Positions 57,276-64,000 of a DNA stretch of 64,000 bases are shown piece by piece. The stretch comes from Cryptomeria japonica (Eukaryota > Streptophyta > Pinopsida > Cupressales > Cupressaceae): positions 201,026,341-201,090,340 of the forward strand of contig NC_081408.1 of assembly GCF_030272615.1 (NCBI RefSeq), in the 5' to 3' direction. Each line of letters begins with the position of its first letter. Position 1 is the first letter of the stretch. The notes under the pieces were generated by a model. That model saw nothing but the letters and a program-made list of their open reading frames with translations, searched no databases and was not told the DNA's origin. Made by a program: the position numbers and the translations under genes.

Positions 57276-58041
57276 TTTAAGGATTCCCAAAGATACTGAG
57301 AGGGGGGGGTGAATTATTATCTAACCGGTTTGTGAATTTACTTTATTTAAAACATGTAAAGCATATCAATAATGTGTAATGGTAAACCAGAAATAATGTA
57401 GTAAACAAGAATAAAAACAACCACATGAAAAGCACACCATAACGCAATAGTTTAATGAAGAAACCCGATGTGGGAAAAACCTTAGTGGGATTTGTGACCC
57501 ACAATATTCACTTACTGGCCAATAAGGGAATATTATTGTTTTACAAGAGGGGCCTGCACATGCAAGAAGGCCAAGTGCCTAGAGCTCACTGCTCAATTAC
57601 AAAGGAAGTCACATTGAATTACAAGAATGGATTATACAAATCCAATGTCTTGTACTACTTCAAATTAGCATCTGCTATGCCAGATCCAGTACCAGTTTTA
57701 GCTCTGCCTCATACATAAACCCTTAACCTATATTTCACATATTAGGTCTGCATAATTTTGCCTATCACATTATTACTAAATGTTCTACAATGATCTCATA
57801 CATATATGAGTCATATTACAACTCACCATGTCGGCTTACAATGATTTTACAATTAATTACAAAATATATTATCAACAAAATTCCTGTCGGCCAGAGTGCC
57901 GGTATCCATCGTTTCACTGTCGATGTTCTGTGTGCCGGTGTAGAGTTTGTCATGGCCGGTAACATATGATTGTAAGGTTGCCATCAATGAAAAACCCTTC
58001 AATCACCTACAATTTCTCATTGGAGTGTGCATTTGCCAACA
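57276..58041 (-). repeat. 5' LTR of F
   Basis: 766 bp; on the minus strand it starts TGTTGGCAAATGCAC, as in B (TGTTGGCATATG), and ends in a degraded CTTAAA next to the PBS. Confidence 0.9.
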
Positions 58042-58528
58042 CATTTAGAAAGTACAACAATGAACAAGCAGCACAAAACAATACCAAGAACAAGCAACAA
58101 CAATGATTATTAAGTAGGAGCCTTAAACCATTGAACTGCTTGAACCATTTAAACCATTTGAAAATTGGTTCAAAGTTCTAGTTCGGAAACTAACTTAAAA
58201 CATATAGACATCCACTCGTTATACAACAATACGTTGCCGCGACTTACAAAAGACATTTTGAACCTTGAACCAAAAAAAGGGTTCATGGATTCAAAGTTCA
58301 AAATGTATAACAATAACGCGCTTGCTTTCATGAAGACAAAGACTGCTAATGACTTTTTTTCAAAAACACGCTTTGAACTTTAAACCCATTGAACTTTTTT
58401 CTTAGAAAGAGTTCAATGACTTAGGTTCAAAGACGAAGGAGAACAAAAGACCCGACAGAAATAAAGGAACAATAAGGCAACCCGCAAGTATGAACATTCA
58501 AAATGGAAAAATGTAGGGGAGTCTAATA
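58042..58528 (-). repeat. 5' LTR of G, segment 4 (outer end)
   Basis: Resumes the G LTR after F (AGAAAGTACAACAATG, compare 18160) and ends GGGGAGTCTAATA, matching GGGGAGGCTAACA at 18629. Confidence 0.9.
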
Positions 58529-58973
58529 GAACCACAGTGCTTGGATTAATGGCATAGTATGCATTCTTTCTTGGGAAAAAGTTGGTTTCTTGTCTTAGTA
58601 AGAAACAATCATGCATTCATTGGATAGAGTTGAAGCATAATATGTTGAAGCTACTACAAATTGTACTAATATTTTATGGATGAAACAGATGTTAAAGGAC
58701 ATAAGGGTAAGTTTTGATGAGCCTATTATTATTCACTATGATAATACTACGACTATTGATATGTCAAAGAATCTAGTATTTCATTCCAAATCAAAACTTA
58801 TTTCTATAAGGTACAATTTCTTGAAGGAAAAGGTTGAAGCAAAGGAAGTTAGATTAGTTTATGTGTCTACTAAGGAACATATTTCAGATATTCTAAAGAA
58901 ACCATTGCCTAAAGACACTTTTGAATATCTCAGACATCAGTTGGAGGTTGCCATCCCTCTAGAAGAGACTTAG
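58529..58973 (+). pseudogene. RNase H of A (3' end of copia pol)
   Basis: Continues pol of A on the far side of G. FFLGKKLVSCLSKKQSC, then a one-base frameshift near 58612 in the SLST-type motif and a TAA next to the catalytic Glu region. The open part at 58680-58973 has MKQMLKDIRV, HYDNTTTIDMSKN (Asp) and KKPLPKDTFEYL, and stops at 58971 (TAG). Closely parallel to J (3-743). Confidence 0.85.
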
Positions 58974-59213
58974 TGATATAGAGATGCATCAATTTGGTAA
59001 GTTGATCAAACATACTTTTCTGATCTGGGTTGATGAAGATGGTGCTACTACTCAGAAGGAGTAGTCAGTTATTTGGTTCAGTATTCTTGGTTTAGTATCT
59101 GTCCTTTGTCTTTGATTTCAAACGAGGAGAAGGTATTCATGTGAAAACTGCTAGATCTTTTGGTGTTTTGGAGTTTATTGGCATTCCTTAGCATTTGGAT
59201 GTTTTCCACATTC

Positions 59214-59293
59214 AGTGTTGCCATTAATGCTGAAGGGGGAGATTGTTATCAATATGTTGGATTTGGTTAAGTGTTGTCATTGATGTCAACACT
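59214..59293 (+). other. Dyad around the PPT-LTR junction of A
   Basis: AGTGTTGCCATTAATG (59214-59229) pairs with CATTGATGTCAACACT (59278-59293) at 14 of 16 positions; PPT and LTR start lie in the loop. Confidence 0.6.
59231..59243 (+). other. 3' polypurine tract of A
   Basis: TGAAGGGGGAGAT directly before the 3' LTR. A second, degraded tract (AACGAGGAGAAGG) lies near 59121-59133. Confidence 0.75.
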
Positions 59294-60108
59294 GTATCCC
59301 CATTGGAGACTATCTCGGTTAGATCTATCCCGATTAGTCTTAGTGATTATTTTGGTTTTGGTTGTGATTTTGATCTGGTATGATTAGACCTCTGGAATCG
59401 GTTTTGGATGCTTATTTTGATGGTTATATGCTTTCTATATTCTAGTGGCTTCATGGTTTGGTTATTTATTTTTGGTATTTCTAGTTACCGGCTAGCTTTT
59501 CACTTTCCTGGCTTCTAGCATTCCCGGTCAGCTTTATCAATATGTTGTTTTAGTGACTTAGTTAGTGGATTTTGGGTCTGGCTTATGCATTCAGTTTATT
59601 TCATGGTATTGGTGCTTCTTGATCATATCTTGAGCATTTGGCTACTTTTCTTTGGATAGTGTACTATTATGATGGTCCTATTTGGATCTACTTAAACTTT
59701 CATTGAGGGTTTCTATTGGCAAGTGAAGCATGTTGGATCTTGGTCTTAGCAGAATCCTCGACAGATATAATTGTTTGATTACTTGATTTAGGTCAATTCT
59801 ATGTATTCTAAATCATAATATTAGTTCGGTGGTATCATATAATGTAATTTTGTAATTATGGGTTTATGGGTTTAGGGCTTAGCCGACCTTGTCAATAAGG
59901 TTGATCATCTGTATTTATAGGTGACTTGCTCATGTAATTTGGATATTGATGGTTGGTTAAGTCTGCATTATCAGAGAAGGATTAAGTGTGAGTAAATTCA
60001 TATCATTCAGATGAAGGTTTATGGAAGGTTTTGTATTATAGAGTAGAAATTAGTGCTTAACCAGAAGTGTATCAGGCATTTGTAGATGCTACTTTCATAG
60101 TTAATTAT
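59244..60108 (+). repeat. 3' LTR of A, truncated
   Basis: Matches 2784-3640 of the 5' LTR and the first ~850 bases of the H LTR, then the match stops at about 60100-60108 within CTTTCATAGTTAATTATG. About 350 bp of LTR are missing here. Confidence 0.8.
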
Positions 60109-60595
60109 GTGGGCATTATGGGGACATGGTCTATACCTGTCCAAACTAGCACATGAATCATTGCCAGTAGTATGACATGACAATGTGGTCCTACTGGCCG
60201 ATGAGGAATCTATCATTCTGCATGCAAAGGATTTGGGTTTGTTCAATGGTCCACATTGTCATGTCTTGATATGGTTGCCAAATGACATCATTGATGTTGA
60301 GCTATTCTATAATGACCCTCCCGTATCTCAAGTCACCTATCCTCAACTCACCTCATCATAGTGGATATACATGGGCTTGAGGCATGTCTATGGGCATTAG
60401 ATAGGGAAATTTTACTAGCTTGGTACAAGTGATATTCTCAAATACCTAGACTTGGAGTAGCATGCATTTGGTAAGGGTCTAAAACTCATGATGCACATAT
60501 CTGCCTAGGTCATGGTATAGATGAGTGAGCATGCTCTGCTCCCATGCACATTGTCCCTTGTTCCATCTCTTAGACTAGAGGAATGTGTTGGAAAT
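60109..60595 (+). other. Orphan segment between A and H, possible decayed coding DNA
   Basis: 487 bases unlike any other sequence in the window. One plus-strand frame from about 60230 reads DLGLFNGPHCHVLIWLP and then continues with several TAG stops to about 60590, which looks like decayed coding sequence. I cannot identify it. It may be a further insertion in the A LTR. Confidence 0.35.
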
Positions 60596-61791
60596 ATACT
60601 TAATATGGTTAAGTATTATCATTGATGTCAACACTGTATCCTGGTTGGAAACTATCTTGGTTAGTCTTGGTGTTCATCTTGGCTTTCGCTATGTTTTTGA
60701 TCTAGTATGATCAGTTCTATGGAATCGGTTTTGGATGCTTATTTTTTTGGTTATATGCTTGTTATATTCTGGTGGTTTCATGATTTGGTCATCACTTTTG
60801 GTATCTACTGGCTATCGGCTTTCTTTTGGCTTTACCGGCTTCTGGCGTTCCCAGTTAGCTTTACCGGTATGCATCATTTGGTGACTTCATTTATGGATTT
60901 TGGGTCTAGCTTATGGATTTAGTTTTTATAATGCTTTTGTTTCTTCTTGATCATATCATGAGTGTTTAATGACTTTGTATTGGGTGGCATGCTATTAAGG
61001 TGGTCCTATTTGGATCTGGTTAAACTTTCATTGAGGGTTTCTACAGACAAGTGAAGCGTGTTGGATTTTAGTCTTGGTTAAATTAATGACCAATTTAATT
61101 GTTTGATTATTTGATATAGATTCATGCTATGTATTGTAAATTATATTATTGGTCTAATGATATTGTGTGATGTAATTTTTGTAATTATGGGTTTATGGGT
61201 TTAGGGTTTAGCTGACCTTGTCAATAAGGTTGATGATCTATATTTATAGGTGACTTGTTGATGTAATTTACATGCGATGGTTATGGTTGGTTAAGTCTAC
61301 ATTAGCAGGCATTGGTTCATGAGGGAACAAATCATATCATTCAGAAGAAGGTTTAAGGAAGGTTTTATTGTAGGGTAGATATCAATGCTTAACCAAAACT
61401 ACATCAGGAATTTCTAGATGCTACTTCATAGTTCAATATATTCTAGATTGTAGTCTGATGATTTTGTAAGTCAGTTCAAGACTTCCCTTTGTGATGAGCA
61501 CTATGCTCTAGGCTGTTGGCCTTTCTGCATGTGTAGACCCCTTTGTAATCATTCAAAATTCTACTGTAGGGTATTCATCTGATTGTGGGTAGGGTTTCCC
61601 ACCGTGGTTTTTTGCTTTTTGGGTTTTCCACATTAAAATATTGGTGTTATGTGTGTTTCTCTTTCATGTTATATACTTCATTAAGTTGTGCTCTAGTTTA
61701 AGGTTTATAATTAAATTGATTGTTGTTATTGTGAGTAAACTGATTCATCGCCCCCCTCTCATTTTACTCTCTGTATAAACCCATTCTAACA
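60596..61791 (+). repeat. 5' LTR of H
   Basis: 1,196 bp, TGTTGGAAATATAC to TTCTAACA. Uninterrupted, so it served as the template to recognise the split LTR of A. C-run at about 61751-61756. Confidence 0.85.
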
Positions 61792-61793
61792 AT

Positions 61794-61805
61794 TGGTATC
61801 AAAGC
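61794..61805 (+). other. Primer binding site of H
   Basis: TGGTATCAAAGC, one change from the initiator-Met PBS. Confidence 0.85.
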
Positions 61806-61846
61806 TTCATCCTCTCTACAGAAGCTTAACTACTTGAGGTGATCTA

Positions 61847-62376
61847 ATGGCATTGGCATCTAGTTCTACATTCAATACTCACCAAAAGGAGAGTCCTATA
61901 TTTGATGGTACAAATTACAATATATGGAAGGAGAGGATGAAGGTTCATCTCAGATGTCTTGGAACATAAGTTTGGGAGATAGTGGAGAAAGGATATATAC
62001 CTCATGATCCTAATTCTAGTACACCGACGCTTACTATTGAACAAAAGAGATCTGAAAATGATGCAAGAGCAAAAGAATTTTTTTTGAGCACTCTATTTGA
62101 AGAAAAGTTACTGAATGTCATAGAATTGGAGAATGTTAAGTAGATCTAGTTGAAACTTGAAACTCTTTATAAAGGTGATTAGGCAATGAAGATTGATAAA
62201 CTTGAAGGTTTCTGGGTGAGATATGAAACTTTGAAGATGGAAGAGGATGTGAAGTTAAGTTCTTTCATGGATAGAGTCAATGAGATTGTCATGGGTATCA
62301 AATGTTGTGGTGGATCTATTACTGAAGATGAAATAGTGTCAAAAGTTCTAAGATTTTTGTCTTTAGCTTAAAATAT
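61847..62376 (+). pseudogene. Gag of H (copia, SIRE-like), truncated
   Basis: Starts MALASSSTFN at 61847 in one frame. N-terminal copia Gag: FDGTNYNIWKERMKVHLRCLG, then VEKGYIPHD and KIDKLEGFWVRYETLKMEED. Stops at 61967 (TAA), near 62141 and 62147, near 62180, and 62369. Truncated by I before the zinc knuckle. Confidence 0.8.
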
Positions 62377-62381
62377 GAAGG

Positions 62382-63615
62382 TGTTGGCAATTGGAGGAAT
62401 TGATTATGTGTTGCATTGATGTTTTGTCATTGATGGCAACACTAGTTGTTTGGTTTATTTATCAACTTCCGGTAGGCTCTAGCAAAGTGGTTGGTTTATG
62501 ATATTGATATGGTATGCTTCGGTATGCTTTGTTTTGTGGATTTGGTTTGGATCTATCATTCATGCTATTCATATGGGTATCATGATTAGTTGGTTCATGA
62601 TTTGATGACTGAGGAGATATCATTTGTTCTAGTAAGCCCTTTGGTCACCGATAAGGGTTTTATCGGTAGAGCTTTGTTGTAGATATTTTGATGCACTTGA
62701 TAAGTGGTGTTGGTAGAACTTCTCGATGGCTTTTGGGATTTTGTTGGTTATCTTATTGATGTTCCTATTGATCAGTGGTGTTGGATTTTGGTTCGGACCT
62801 AATACTATCTTATTCGGCTAGGTTAAGGACCGGTTTATGTAACGTGTTGGTGGATGATCCCGATGCATTACCAGTTGGGTTTATTGATTGGTTAATGTTG
62901 TTTTGGTCTTAGTCCACCTTGGTTAATCATTGAATTGTGGGTTTATATTATAAATTTATTATATTCTTTTAGGTGGTCAACCTAATTGTTTAGGTCTCGG
63001 GTTGGTATAAATATGATGTAAGATATCTTTGTAGATCATGAGCGTATGGGATAGGGTTTATTGATTATCTGTGTATGAATAAAGTTGTAATCATATGTAG
63101 AGGTATTGGTCAATCATAGGTGATCAAATTGGGTTAGTGAAAGTGGTTTAAGACCTCTGGTACTGATCTTAACCAAAACTATACTCAGGCATGCAAGATG
63201 ATATTCTTGCAGTTCACTCTTCTTTCAAATTGTAGTCTGGATTTATTTTGTTGTTAGTGAGGCTCCTTCTGTGATGAGAAATATACTCTAGGTTGTTGTC
63301 CTTCTTGCATGTGCATGCCCCTTTTATTGTAATCACATACTTACTGCAGAAGAATTATCTAACTATGGGTAGGCCTCTCAACGTGCTTTTTCCCTTTACC
63401 AGTTTTTCCACGTACAAATCTTGGTGTTATCTTTTGTGGATGGTTGGTAAATGTTTTATGGTCTATATTTATGCTTAACTATTATATCTTCTATTCTGGT
63501 ATTAGGTTATGTATTCTAGTAATAAGGTTATAATGCTTAAAGTTCTATAATTCATTGACAACAAATTCAGCCCCCCTCCTCTAGGTTGTCCTTTGGTTAT
63601 TTGAGTTGTCTAATA
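62382..63615 (+). repeat. 5' LTR of I
   Basis: 1,234 bp, TGTTGGCAATTGG to GTCTAATA. TATA box at 63006-63013, C-run at about 63571-63575, and the LTR half of the shared dyad (CATTGATGGCAACAC, ~62429-62443). Confidence 0.85.
63006..63013 (+). promoter_or_regulatory. LTR TATA box (I)
   Basis: TATAAATA about 625 bp into the LTR, the same octamer as in J. Confidence 0.5.
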
Positions 63616-63617
63616 AT

Positions 63618-63629
63618 TGGTATAAGAGT
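63618..63629 (+). other. Degraded primer binding site of I
   Basis: TGGTATAAGAGT, two changes from TGGTATCAGAGC. Confidence 0.75.
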
Positions 63630-63671
63630 CGGGTCCTCTTTGCAGAAGCTTAACTACTTGAGGAAGATCCT

Positions 63672-64000
63672 ATGGCATCTAATAGTGCAAGTTCATCAAG
63701 TTCCTTTGCATCTATTTTCTGGAGAGAAATTCCTAGGCTTGATGGAACAAATTATAGAGTATGGAGGATTCAAATGGATACTCATTTGAGATGTCTTGGC
63801 AAGGAGATTTGGGAGTTCACTGAGAATGCATATACACCTCATAATCTAGCATCTGGCAATCCTCCTCTAACAGGATTGGATAAGGACATTGAAAATGATT
63901 GTACAGATAGAGAAGCCCTTTTGTGTGCACTTTCTGATTAGAAAGTTATGGGACTAAATGACAAATCAATTGTGAAGGCTATATGGGATAAATTGGAGAC
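63672..64000 (+). pseudogene. Gag of I, 5' part
   Basis: Starts MASNSASSSSSF at 63672. Copia Gag N-terminus: LDGTNYRVWRIQMDTHLRCL, ENAYTPHN, then a TAG at 63939 where the motif context suggests an original Gln codon, followed by KVMGLNDKSIVKAIWDKLE up to the window end. Confidence 0.8.

Larger units (their letters stand above)
51383..58041 (-). mobile_element. Element F: pol-less two-ORF LTR retrotransposon
   Basis: 6,659 bp on the minus strand, in the G 5' LTR, with perfect target duplication CATTT (51378-51382, 58042-58046). Read on its own strand: 5' LTR (58041-57276), PBS, ORF1, spacer, ORF2, PPT1, PPT2, 3' LTR (52179-51383). LTR and ORFs are most like B. No pol. Confidence 0.9.
13557..58528 (-). 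mobile_element. Element G: Tat-like Ty3/gypsy element with 5-kb coding LTRs
   Basis: Minus-strand element. The left LTR (13557-18629) is the 3' LTR. The right LTR, its 5' LTR, is split into 24559-27184, 34934-35417, 49926-51382 and 58042-58528 by C, D and F. The right-hand pieces total about 5.04 kb without duplications, close to the left copy of 5.07 kb. The internal part runs gag, protease, an extra RNase H, RT, RNase H, integrase. It sits in the pol gene of A. Flanking 5-mers AAACA (13552-13556) and GAACC (58529-58533) match at three of five bases. Confidence 0.85.
2784..60108 (+). mobile_element. Element A: SIRE-like Ty1/copia element, split by B and G
   Basis: The pieces of A are 5' LTR (2784-3705 and 10416-10711), PBS, gag, protease-integrase (to about 13500), RNase H (58529-58973), PPT and a truncated 3' LTR (59244-60108). 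B interrupts the 5' LTR and G interrupts pol. The RT domain is missing from both sides of G. The 3' LTR stops matching at about 60108; the remainder may lie beyond H and I, outside the window. Gag and LTR resemble element H (60596 onward), so A and H are one family. Confidence 0.85.
60596..62381 (+). mobile_element. Element H: 5' part of a copia element related to A
   Basis: LTR, PBS and gag of a second member of the A family, interrupted at 62382 by I; the rest lies outside the window. The left flank is GAATG (60591-60595). Confidence 0.85.
62382..64000 (+). mobile_element. Element I: 5' part of a copia element
   Basis: Inserted in gag of H and running off the window; the left target copy would be GAAGG (62377-62381). 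Contains LTR, degraded PBS and the start of gag. The LTR is distantly related to J. Confidence 0.85.

Overview
This is plant nuclear DNA made almost entirely of LTR retrotransposons inserted into one another. No host gene, rRNA, tRNA or CRISPR array is visible. The plant assignment rests on Ty1/copia elements primed by initiator-Met tRNA (TGGTATCAGAGC), a Ty3/gypsy chromovirus, and a Tat-like Ty3/gypsy element with an extra RNase H. Dense, decayed nesting suggests a large-genome seed plant; a gymnosperm is possible but not shown.

I label the elements A-J. J (1-2200) is the 3' end of a copia element. A (2784-about 60108, +) is an old SIRE-like copia element. B (3706-10415) inserted into its 5' LTR, and G (13557-58528, - strand) into its pol. 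G is a Tat-like gypsy element with LTRs of about 5.07 kb. Its right-hand (5') LTR was split three times, by C (27185-34933, +), D (35418-49925, +) and F (51383-58041, -). D was in turn split by E (36310-44133, +), a chromodomain gypsy element and the deepest layer (A > G > D > E). Another copia element, H, starts at 60596 and is split by copia element I at 62382, which runs off the window. Perfect 5-bp target duplications support B (ATGAG), C (TAAAA), D (TAAAG), E (AAGGA) and F (CATTT). G's duplication is imperfect.

Two things stand out. First, B, C, D and F are four copies of a pol-less element class. Each has LTRs, an initiator-Met PBS, ORF1 (a coiled coil plus four CCHC-type modules, like the C-terminal half of a SIRE-type Gag), an intergenic spacer with a TATA box, a large ORF2 (about 1,070-1,130 codons) that I do not recognise, and a doubled polypurine tract. 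They share the PPT motif, and a dyad around the PPT-LTR junction, with copia elements A and J, so copia elements may mobilise them. Second, each long LTR of G carries the same 1,059-codon open frame (less a short deletion in one copy), with the same ATG and the same TGA, on the element's sense strand. A large protein therefore seems to have been encoded inside the LTR itself.

No element here looks active. Reading frames are mostly broken by in-frame stops rather than frameshifts. Many stops are TAG where a sister copy reads CAG or TGG, as expected from C-to-T decay of methylated DNA. Boundaries were set by eye from LTR comparison, PBS/PPT sites and target duplications; identities and ages are not computed.
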